A stretch of 5,275 bases of DNA from Betaproteobacteria bacterium. GTDB lineage: Bacteria > Pseudomonadota > Gammaproteobacteria > Burkholderiales > Casimicrobiaceae. The stretch spans positions 1-5,275 of the forward strand of contig VBDA01000321.1 in assembly GCA_005883655.1 (NCBI GenBank). The letters are read 5' to 3'. The position numbers and the translations under genes were made by a program. Positions within the stretch are counted from its first letter, which is position 1; each line of letters begins with the position of its first letter. A model generated the notes under the pieces. The model saw only the letters and a list, made by a program, of their open reading frames with translations, searched no databases and had not been told where the DNA came from. Below are positions 1 through 5,275 of this stretch, in pieces.

Positions 1-796
1 CGAATAGCGCGAGGTCGACGTCGGCAGCCGCCAACGCGAACCCTCGCAGCCAGCGCTCGTCGAAGGGAGAAATCCGCGCCGTGCCGCCGGCGCGGGCGCC
101 GACGGCGGACATATCTCCCGAAAAGACGAGCGTCGTCAGGTCGCCGGCGATCGCGAGGGCCGCCTTGGCGTGCTTGAGTGCTTCGGACGCCAGGAAACTT
201 ATGCTCCCGGTCGTGACAAAGGGAGGAGCGGCGTCGATCGCGATGTTGCCGCTTAGATCTCCCCAATCGCTGTGGAATGCGAGCTCATCCAATGCGTGAC
301 GCTTGTCGCCGCCCGCATATCGAAAAGCGAGACGCGCGAAACGCCAGCGATTGCTGCCGCTCGCCACGTCCAGGTGTTCGACGGAGGCGCGCCGCACGTC
401 GATCGACCACGGCAGGGCGAGTGAAACGGGCGGCGCGTTGATGTTATCACCCGCCTTGATTTCCAGGGTGACCTGGGAGGCGCTCAGGGAATCGACAACC
501 ACGCTGCGTGAAAAAAGCGCGCGCGGCGACCATGTGAATTCGACGTTTTCCGCGACGAAAACCAGATCCGTGTCGGTGTAGGTCAGCCGCGCAATGCGCG
601 TCGCGCCGGCAAGCGAACCGCTAGCTCCCTCGAGCTTGAGTTTTCCTGCGGTGCTCGAGTGCGCCTGTTCGACGGCCCATCGCAATCCGGACTCGCTCGA
701 AAGGAACCATACCGCGCCGCCGATCAGCAAGCCGGTCAGAAACGCGAGCGCTGCCAGCCCGGCAAGGATCACGATTGTGCCGCGGCGTGCAGTCAT
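1..796 (-). CDS. tamB: TamB, N-terminal part (translocation and assembly module, inner-membrane-anchored), cut by window edge
   Basis: The reading frame is open from the ATG at 796-794 to the window edge, giving 265 codons. The rest of the gene lies beyond position 1. Residues 4-5 are Arg-Arg, followed by one hydrophobic segment at about 7-32, which fits a signal anchor with the remainder in the periplasm. After it come Gly-Leu-Arg-Trp (37-40) and a Gly-Ala-Ser-Gly-Ser-Leu-Ala-Gly stretch (57-64). Alternating beta-rich segments with LPWSIDVRRASVEHLDV near 140-160 are typical of TamB amino-terminal repeats. Family members are very large (over 1,000 residues), span the periplasm as a beta-taco groove and work with TamA in outer-membrane protein insertion and phospholipid transport. 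The ATG shares one base with the tamA stop (TGATG), so the two genes are probably translationally coupled. The identification rests on the N-terminal pattern plus the adjacent tamA; the diagnostic C-terminal DUF490 domain is not visible. Confidence 0.9.
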   Translation of the reverse strand, partial: MTARRGTIVILAGLAALAFLTGLLIGGAVWFLSSESGLRWAVEQAHSSTAGKLKLEGASGSLAGATRIARLTYTDTDLVFVAENVEFTWSPRALFSRSVVVDSLSASQVTLEIKAGDNINAPPVSLALPWSIDVRRASVEHLDVASGSNRWRFARLAFRYAGGDKRHALDELAFHSDWGDLSGNIAIDAAPPFVTTGSISFLASEALKHAKAALAIAGDLTTLVFSGDMSAVGARAGGTARISPFDERWLRGFALAAADVDLALF

Positions 797-2652
797 CAGA
801 ACGAGAGTCCTACCGACAGATGCACGCGCAGGCTTTTTGCCGCTTCGCCGTAGGCGAGGTCGAGACGAAAGGGGCCGATCGGAGTTCGCAGCCGTCCGCC
901 AACGCCATAACCGTATACCGGCTTGAGATCGTGTACGCGATCTGCCGCGTTGCCGGCATCGACAAATACCGCGATGCCCCACGACGCGGCAATCCAGCGC
1001 ACGACCTCAGCGCTGGCGAGGGCGTAATAGCGCCCGCCGACGGTGGCGTCGCCGACGCGCGGGCCAAGGCTCTGAAAGGCATAACCGCGCACTGTCGTGT
1101 CACCTCCGGTGCGGAACAATAGTGGCGCCGGGATGCCGTCCGACGTCGATGCGATGACCGCACCGGCTTCCGCACGAAGGGCGAGCTGGGTCTTGATGTC
1201 GAGAGGAACCCATCCGGCGAGTTGCGCGATGCCGCGTCCGAAGGCGCGCGTCGACACGGCCGGCGGGCCGCCGCCCAGTTGCGCACTGAACGCATACCCC
1301 TGAGTCGGCGCCCGCAGATCATCGACGCGGCGCCACGCGTGTCCCACTTCGGCATATAACGCGTGCGAATGCTCCAGCACGACATTAGCAGGCTCCTGCT
1401 TCGACACGTAGTAAAACGTCGAGTAGGTAGTCTGGTTGCGCGCATCGGCGGTTTGTCTTGTCCATCCGAAGGCGACATCCTTGGTGGTGAGTCCGGAGAT
1501 ATTGGTGTGATCGAGTTTGGCGATGAATGAATCAGTGTATGCGGGCGTGCGCGGAGCCAGCGTGAACTTCACGGTGGCGTCTTGCTGCTTCGAGTCGACC
1601 CGAAGATCGCTTCGAAACTGCAGGCCGCGGCCGTCGAGGTTGACGTTGTCGAAGCTCAGCTGTGCCCGATAGAGCACATCGGTCGCGAAGCCGACACCGC
1701 CGCTGAATTTCTTGGTCGGCGCTTCGATTAGCGCGACCTTGACCGGAGCGCTTTCGGCATACGCCGGATCCGGCGCGACCGTGGCCTGGGCGCTGGCGAA
1801 GTATCCGGTCGCATTCAGGCGGCGCACGAATTCCTTGAGCGCCTCGGTGCTGTACCAGTCGCCCGCCGCAAATGTTGCCAGGTTGCGAACGGTCGTCTCG
1901 GCATACTTTTCGAGGCCCGATATCTCGAGCGCCCCGAAGCGAAAAGGCGGTCCGCTGTCGATGGTCAGCCGAAGGTATGCGGCGTGAGTGTCAGGGTCGA
2001 TATCGGCTTCGCTGCCGACAAGCTTTGCCGCGGCATAGCGGCTCGCGGCGAGCGTTTGCACGGCAGCCGCTTTCGCGACTAACCAGTCGGCCTGCCTGAA
2101 GACGGCACCTCGAGGTAGCTGCCAGGTGGCTTGCATTGCCGCGACCGCGTCCGCGCCGCCGGGTGCTTGGATGACTGCGCCAGTCACATCGATGGAGACT
2201 TCCACGACCCGTGTTGGCTCACCGGGCTCGACGCGAAGTCGCACCGTCGGCGGCGTCGTGCTATTGTCGAGCGACCCGCTCACGACCGCCGCGAAGTACC
2301 CTTGGGCTGCCGCCGCGTCGCTGGCCTGAGCCTTGGCATCGATGATAAGAAGCTCGAGCAGCTCCGGTGTCAATCCGGCATAGGTTTGCCATCGCACGAG
2401 ATCGACGCTGCCTTCCACGGCTGCTTTGACCGACGAAGGCGCGTCGATTTCGACGCGGTAACGCGCCGCGTCGTCGGCATCGGCGAATACCGGCAGCGCA
2501 GTGAAAGAGATCAATGATGCGGATGCTAACCGGGCCAGAAATGCCAGTATGCCTTCAACGGTAATGGACTCAGCAAAATTGCGCAAAAGACGCAGCGAGA
2601 TCACTACCTGCGGCGAATCTGTCAGCGCCCGCGCCGCAATGTTCCGCCGCAT
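796..2652 (-). CDS. tamA: TamA, Omp85-family outer-membrane beta-barrel with POTRA domains
   Basis: The 618-residue product has the TamA layout. An export signal with hydrophobic core at about 33-55 has a probable cut after Val-Phe-Ala (55-57). Three POTRA-like domains follow at about 66-145, 148-232 and 235-310, with GYF turns at 118-120 and 283-285. A beta-barrel runs from about 315 to the end and closes with Phe618. The Omp85 hallmark Val-Arg-Gly-Tyr of loop 6 is at 521-524 (bases 1081-1092), and FVDAGNA (563-569) plus GVGGRLRTPIGPFRLDLAYG (583-602) are classic late-barrel strands. TamA works with TamB to insert certain outer-membrane proteins, including autotransporters. The start is less certain than the rest. 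The ATG at 2652 is the first possible start after an in-frame stop near 2731, but it lacks a clear ribosome binding site and leaves about 30 residues before the hydrophobic core. GTG (2604) and TTG (2586) are alternatives. Bacterial E. coli TamA is somewhat shorter, at about 577 residues. Confidence 0.93.
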   Translation of the reverse strand: MRRNIAARALTDSPQVVISLRLLRNFAESITVEGILAFLARLASASLISFTALPVFADADDAARYRVEIDAPSSVKAAVEGSVDLVRWQTYAGLTPELLELLIIDAKAQASDAAAAQGYFAAVVSGSLDNSTTPPTVRLRVEPGEPTRVVEVSIDVTGAVIQAPGGADAVAAMQATWQLPRGAVFRQADWLVAKAAAVQTLAASRYAAAKLVGSEADIDPDTHAAYLRLTIDSGPPFRFGALEISGLEKYAETTVRNLATFAAGDWYSTEALKEFVRRLNATGYFASAQATVAPDPAYAESAPVKVALIEAPTKKFSGGVGFATDVLYRAQLSFDNVNLDGRGLQFRSDLRVDSKQQDATVKFTLAPRTPAYTDSFIAKLDHTNISGLTTKDVAFGWTRQTADARNQTTYSTFYYVSKQEPANVVLEHSHALYAEVGHAWRRVDDLRAPTQGYAFSAQLGGGPPAVSTRAFGRGIAQLAGWVPLDIKTQLALRAEAGAVIASTSDGIPAPLLFRTGGDTTVRGYAFQSLGPRVGDATVGGRYYALASAEVVRWIAASWGIAVFVDAGNAADRVHDLKPVYGYGVGGRLRTPIGPFRLDLAYGEAAKSLRVHLSVGLSF

Positions 2653-2905
2653 GCCAGCAAGCGGCGCTTTGAATGCTGGACAAGGTCGTGTGCGATCGGC
2701 ATTGGGGTCATTGCCGTTGCCAGGTCCGCATCAATTCCGCGCATTATCGTTTAGCAGTTGAGGCGGGCATTCCGTTTCCACGTGACATGGGCCGCTTGTC
2801 TCGCGATGGATCGCACCACCCGTGAACCCTGTCGATCCGGCGGTCCGATATAGCGGTACCTCGTCGCTGGTAGGGCCCCGGGCGAATGATATACGCGTGC
2901 TCGGA
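2653..2905. other. Intergenic gap between the ApbE gene and tamA; no convincing gene or signal
   Basis: The 253 bases separate the ApbE stop from the tamA ATG and break the otherwise tight gene packing, so a tamAB promoter would be expected here. The best -10-like hexamer on the minus strand is GATAAT at about 2742-2747, but no good -35 box lies 16-18 bases upstream. No hairpin followed by a T-run marks the end of the ApbE transcript. An imperfect GGTCCGATATAGCGGTACC inverted repeat at 2842-2860 and a short GC palindrome near 2872-2882 are the only symmetric elements I noticed, and neither looks functional. Short open frames here have no coding character. Confidence 0.5.
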
Positions 2906-3811
2906 TCAGCGGTGGTGGGCAAATGGCCCCGTCAAAGTTCCGTCCTCGGTGATCGCAAGATATCGTACACCCTGTGACTCGAGAAATGCCTCGCCGGCTG
3001 CTTCGAGCAGCATTGCGATCGTCGAGCAACTCCCCGCGACCACGCACAGTGGTGCCACGACGCTTACCGATTGCCAGTACCGGACCGGCCAGCCGGTACG
3101 CGCGTTAAGCAGATGACAGTAACGGCAGCCGGCGATCTCGAAAAAACGTTCGTAGTCGCCGCTGGTTGCAAGCGCGCCGCCCGCGAGCTCGACCGTGGCG
3201 ATGACTTCGCCTGCCCGCCTTGGGTGGCGGATTCCGATGCGCCACGGCGCGCCATCCTGTTGCGGCCCGGCGGCACGAACATCGCCGCCAAGGTTGACAA
3301 GAACATGCTCCAGGCCGTGCTCGATGCAAAGGGTCGCCATCCGATCCGCCGCGTATTCCTTGCAGATGCCGCCGAAGTCTATTTCCATTCCAGGGCGTGG
3401 CAGACGGATCGCATGCTCGCTCCATTCGACATCGCACCAGCCGATCGCCGATGCGGCGGTCTCCAGCTCGGCGCCGGTGGGCAGCCGAGGAGGGGTCCGC
3501 CGAAAATCCCACGCTCGGCGCAACGCGCCGGAGGTGATGTCGAACACGGTGCCGCTTAGCCGGTAGCATTGGTCGGCATAGCGCAGCAGCGCTGCCGTCT
3601 CCGCGTCGATTGGAACCTCCGCGCGTCCGGCCTCGCGATTGATCCGTGTAACGACGCTGTCGTCGCGATAGCGCGAGTACTTTGCCTCGATGCGCAGCAC
3701 GTCTGCGATGGCGGCGTCGGCGCAACGGCGCGCGTCCGTCTCGGCGTCGGCCCAGATCTGCAGCTCATTTACCGAAGCCATCGCGGAAAAACCGAAATGG
3801 AACAGAGGCAT
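2906..3811 (-). CDS. ApbE-like FAD:protein FMN transferase, short form, altered metal site
   Basis: The 301-residue product matches the ApbE family, which cleaves FAD and attaches FMN covalently to Thr or Ser of target proteins. Landmarks in order are Phe-Ser-Ala-Met-Ala-Ser (8-13, in place of the usual MGT region), SRYRDDSVVTRIN (46-58), FDITSGAL (90-97), EIDFGGICKEYAADR (143-157), LVNLGGD (171-177), TSGDYERFF (216-224) and HLLNARTGWPV (233-243). Canonical members have Ala-Asp-Ala-Leu-x-Thr near the C-terminus, where Asp and Thr bind Mg2+. Here it reads Ala-Gly-Ser-Cys-Ser-Thr (259-264), so Asp is Gly260 while Thr264 is kept. There is no signal peptide, lipobox or membrane segment, unlike most exported ApbE proteins. 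Nine cysteines are present. The ATG at 3811 is chosen because AAGG lies 6 bases upstream and it falls 38 bases after the DUF3570 stop; an ATG at 3934 would overlap that gene by 85 bases. Operon context suggests a dedicated role with the DUF3570/DUF4266 pair. The fold is secure; activity and substrate are inferred. Confidence 0.9.
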   Translation of the reverse strand: MPLFHFGFSAMASVNELQIWADAETDARRCADAAIADVLRIEAKYSRYRDDSVVTRINREAGRAEVPIDAETAALLRYADQCYRLSGTVFDITSGALRRAWDFRRTPPRLPTGAELETAASAIGWCDVEWSEHAIRLPRPGMEIDFGGICKEYAADRMATLCIEHGLEHVLVNLGGDVRAAGPQQDGAPWRIGIRHPRRAGEVIATVELAGGALATSGDYERFFEIAGCRYCHLLNARTGWPVRYWQSVSVVAPLCVVAGSCSTIAMLLEAAGEAFLESQGVRYLAITEDGTLTGPFAHHR

Positions 3812-3817
3812 CGTCGA

Positions 3818-3821
3818 CCTT
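3818..3821 (-). promoter_or_regulatory. Ribosome binding site of the ApbE gene
   Basis: AAGG on the minus strand (within ATAAGG) lies 6 bases before the ATG at 3811. It decides the start of the ApbE-like gene in favour of 3811 over the upstream in-frame ATG at 3934, which would sit deep inside the DUF3570 coding region. Confidence 0.6.
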
Positions 3822-3849
3822 ATTCTGCCTTGTCGCCGCCCGGCGCAAA

Positions 3850-5019
3850 TCAGAACGTCTTGCTGATTCCTGTCTGGATCCATCGTGCCGAGAAAGGCTC
3901 GAGCCCCGGGCTGCCATCGCCTCCGAGACGCCAATCCGATCGCTGGCGGTAGAAATCGAGCTTGATGTCAAAGCTCCATCCATCGGGCAGTCGCTTCACG
4001 ATCGACACGCCGGACGTCAGTGCGCCGAATGCCGACAGGCGCGTGTCAGCAGAATAGGGCGACCCGAGGACAAAGCCGTGCGCGAAAGGCGGGTCGAAAT
4101 AAAAATCTGCTGCGCTCTGGGTGTAATAACGAAGATTCGGCGCCATGCTCCAGCCGTCGGGCAGCGGTTGGTTCCAGGCGAATTCCGCGGCGTGCGAGCT
4201 GCTGCCAAACGAGTCATGCAGGTAGCGATATGAAAGGTTGACGGTCGCGTCGAGCCAGGGGAGATGTTGATTGTAGCGGGTGAGCCACGCAAAAATCCGA
4301 CGTTGATCGGGCCGTACGTCGATCGCTTTGTACGGGTCCGAGTAATAACCATGCCCTGGCGAATAGGTAACGGTCGATTGCACGATCGCCTCAGGCGACA
4401 GCACCTGCGTGACGCCCGCCAGGAGATCCAGCGTGTGCCTTTCCTTGCCTTCGGCGACGCCGTTTGTGCTGTTGATGCGATCGCTCGCGCCCCCGACGCC
4501 AAACGCGAACGTGCGGTTCCGATCGTCGCTCGAGATGCGCACATCGAGCGACAGCGCGCGTGAGAGGTAGTCACGTTCCGAAGATACCGCCGCGCCGACA
4601 CCGACGGCAAACGGGTCGAAATATTTCGTCAGCTTCGCGTTGCCGGCGGTTCGGTAGTCGGTTACTCCGAGTCGCGACGCTCCAGACAAGGTGTTGTGAT
4701 AAAGAGGCGACGCTCCGGAGATGCTGTCGTAGACGATCGAGCCCTCAGCTTGAAGAGAGTCCGATAAGGGCTTGCGGGCGTAGAAAGAAGGAGTTCGCAC
4801 CCGTATGCGATCGCCACCCGGTTGCCAGTCGCGGTAGTCAAGATATTTCAGTGCGATCAGCCCCGGGTCGGGTGCCAGCTGCGCGACCGCGGTGGCGGGC
4901 AGAATGCCAGGAAGGGCCAACGCCGCGGCCAGTAGCGCCCCAGTCGAATTGTTCTTTTTCGACGCGGCAGCGGACGTTGAAGTGTTTGGATTCGGCTCAG
5001 TTGCAGCCACAGCCACCAC
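3850..5019 (-). CDS. DUF3570 family predicted outer-membrane beta-barrel protein
   Basis: The product is up to 389 residues and resembles DUF3570 proteins, whose function I do not know. Lys21-Lys22 and a hydrophobic stretch at about 27-46 ending in Ala-Val-Ala form a probable signal peptide cut before Gln47. The mature part opens with ALKYLDYRDWQPGGDRIRV (56-74). It then shows repeated amphipathic, aromatic-rich strands (for example 121-145, 196-220, 241-268, 277-300, 346-360) and ends in Phe389, as expected for a BAM substrate. YYSDPYK (225-231) and RYLHDSFGSSSH (265-276) look like family motifs. Asp-Ser-Ile-Ser-Gly-Ala-Ser (98-104) resembles an ApbE flavinylation site, and Asn-Thr-Leu-Ser-Gly-Ala-Ser follows at 109-115. 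The start is a GTG: 5019, 5016 and 5010 are all possible, and no later ATG or GTG occurs before the signal core. All three lie inside the end of the DUF4266 gene, overlapping it by 14-23 bases, so translation is probably coupled. The family call is from recalled sequence pattern; the barrel assignment is inference. Confidence 0.85.
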   Translation of the reverse strand: MVAVAATEPNPNTSTSAAASKKNNSTGALLAAALALPGILPATAVAQLAPDPGLIALKYLDYRDWQPGGDRIRVRTPSFYARKPLSDSLQAEGSIVYDSISGASPLYHNTLSGASRLGVTDYRTAGNAKLTKYFDPFAVGVGAAVSSERDYLSRALSLDVRISSDDRNRTFAFGVGGASDRINSTNGVAEGKERHTLDLLAGVTQVLSPEAIVQSTVTYSPGHGYYSDPYKAIDVRPDQRRIFAWLTRYNQHLPWLDATVNLSYRYLHDSFGSSSHAAEFAWNQPLPDGWSMAPNLRYYTQSAADFYFDPPFAHGFVLGSPYSADTRLSAFGALTSGVSIVKRLPDGWSFDIKLDFYRQRSDWRLGGDGSPGLEPFSARWIQTGISKTF

Positions 5020-5221
5020 CGCCTACGCCGTTGCCACCGGTCGCCGCTTCCTTGCTGTCGTAGATGTGTTGCGTCAGCTTCGCGTCCAGCGGGTCGGCGT
5101 CAAACTGCATTTCTGGCCGGGCGAGACGGTCTTTCTCCCACGGTTTGGGCGGTTGCAACGTGGCGCAGCCTGTAAGCGTGAGCGTCAGCGCAAGCAAGAT
5201 TTCCAATGGGTGTCTGCTCAT
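4997..5221 (-). CDS. DUF4266 family small lipoprotein with C-terminal Cys-Gly-Cys-Asn
   Basis: This is a 74-residue lipoprotein. The hydrophobic stretch at 7-18 ends in the lipobox Leu16-Thr-Gly-Cys19, and Ala at the next position favours sorting to the outer membrane. That leaves a mature peptide of only 56 residues. It contains PWEKDRLARPEM (27-38), DADPLDAKLTQHIYDSKEA (41-59) and then a glycine-rich tail, GGNGVGGGGCGCN (62-74), with Cys71 and Cys73. This matches what I recall of DUF4266 proteins, which commonly sit directly before DUF3570 genes. The Cys-x-Cys tail could bind a metal, form a disulfide or be modified; none of these is shown by sequence alone. The ATG at 5221 has a strong AGGAAGGG ribosome binding site 5 bases upstream. 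The last codons encode the start of the DUF3570 gene in another frame. Without the lipobox and neighbour, such a short frame would be easy to overlook. Confidence 0.88.
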   Translation of the reverse strand: MSRHPLEILLALTLTLTGCATLQPPKPWEKDRLARPEMQFDADPLDAKLTQHIYDSKEAATGGNGVGGGGCGCN

Positions 5222-5226
5222 TCGAT

Positions 5227-5234
5227 CCCTTCCT
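5227..5234 (-). promoter_or_regulatory. Strong ribosome binding site of the DUF4266 gene
   Basis: AGGAAGGG on the minus strand, 5 bases before the ATG at 5221, is the best Shine-Dalgarno match in the window. It supports the reality and the start of the small lipoprotein gene. In contrast, the downstream DUF3570 gene has only a weak TAGG (5022-5025), which suggests it relies on ribosomes arriving from the lipoprotein gene. Confidence 0.75.
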
Positions 5235-5239
5235 AGAGA

Positions 5240-5275
5240 TCAGCGACTCGAAAGAAGAGAGCGAATCTGATCCTC
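5240..5275 (-). CDS. Possible 3' end of an upstream gene in the same operon (unidentified)
   Basis: On the minus strand the window opens with 11 sense codons reading EDQIRSLLSSR followed by TGA at 5242-5240, 18 bases before the lipoprotein ATG. The spacing and the amphipathic helix-like end fit the C-terminus of an upstream cistron. From memory, a thioredoxin-like protein often precedes DUF4266/DUF3570 pairs, and such an ending would suit one. Eleven residues cannot identify a family, and the other two frames are not excluded. Confidence 0.35.
   Translation of the reverse strand, partial: EDQIRSLLSSR

Noticed and set aside
810..1478. A 222-codon minus-strand frame inside tamA, and several plus-strand frames of 90-185 codons opposite the ApbE and DUF3570 genes.
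   Set aside because: They overlap well-supported genes in other frames, are rich in Arg, Ser and Ala as expected of GC-rich shadows, and show no domain pattern or ribosome binding site.
2742..2747. GATAAT on the minus strand as a -10 box of a tamA promoter.
   Set aside because: No recognisable -35 hexamer lies 16-18 bases upstream and there is no extended -10 TG, so the match is too weak to annotate.
2842..2860. Imperfect inverted repeat GGTCCGATATAGCGGTACC after the ApbE gene as a terminator or operator.
   Set aside because: The arms do not pair cleanly, and no T-run follows on either strand.
2731..3047. Two minus-strand frames (63 and 98 codons) reaching into the gap between the ApbE gene and tamA.
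   Set aside because: They begin within or overlap the ApbE coding region, have no ribosome binding site and show no recognisable protein features.
3114..3128. A formal Cys-x-x-Cys-His (CRYCH, residues 229-233) in the ApbE-like protein, which could suggest a c-type haem site.
   Set aside because: The His is the family's own conserved residue of the HxxDPRTG-type motif, and the protein has no export signal as cytochrome c maturation would need. The match is most likely incidental.
2906..3934. A longer ApbE-like protein starting at the ATG at 3934, with Ser-Arg-Arg-Arg near its N-terminus.
   Set aside because: It would overlap the DUF3570 gene by 85 bases, lacks a ribosome binding site and adds no hydrophobic core after the Arg residues, so it is not a Tat signal. 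The ATG at 3811 has AAGG at good spacing.

Overview
The window is about 60% GC by eye, and every supportable gene lies on the minus strand. The gene content (TamA/TamB with an overlapping stop and start, a short ApbE, a DUF3570 outer-membrane protein and a DUF4266 lipoprotein) points to a Gram-negative proteobacterium. A betaproteobacterium is most likely, but that assignment is an inference from style and gene content. No RNA genes, mobile elements, CRISPR arrays or clear terminators were seen.

Read in the direction of transcription (right to left), the right half is a compact envelope cassette. It begins with the last codons of an unidentified upstream gene (5240-5275). A 74-residue DUF4266-type lipoprotein follows (4997-5221), ending in Gly-Gly-Gly-Gly-Cys-Gly-Cys-Asn. 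Next is a DUF3570-type predicted outer-membrane beta-barrel (3850-5019), whose GTG start lies inside the last codons of the lipoprotein gene. Then comes a short ApbE-like FAD:protein FMN transferase without an export signal (2906-3811). The overlap and short spacings imply one operon.

After a 253-base gap with no convincing gene, promoter or terminator comes tamA (796-2652). Its TGA overlaps the ATG of tamB (1-796, cut by the window edge) by one base. TamA and TamB form the translocation and assembly module linking the inner and outer membranes.

The most interesting part is the cassette, which I recognise as a recurring gene set but whose function I do not know. Two sequence details stand out. 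The DUF3570 protein carries Asp-Ser-Ile-Ser-Gly-Ala-Ser near its mature N-terminus, which resembles the motif that ApbE enzymes flavinylate, and a near-copy follows 11 residues later. The ApbE itself has Gly where canonical family members have the metal-binding Asp of the Ala-Asp-Ala-Leu-x-Thr motif. A working hypothesis is a divergent flavin-transferase system acting on, or alongside, an outer-membrane barrel and a small Cys-tailed lipoprotein. This is inference and could be tested as described in the findings.
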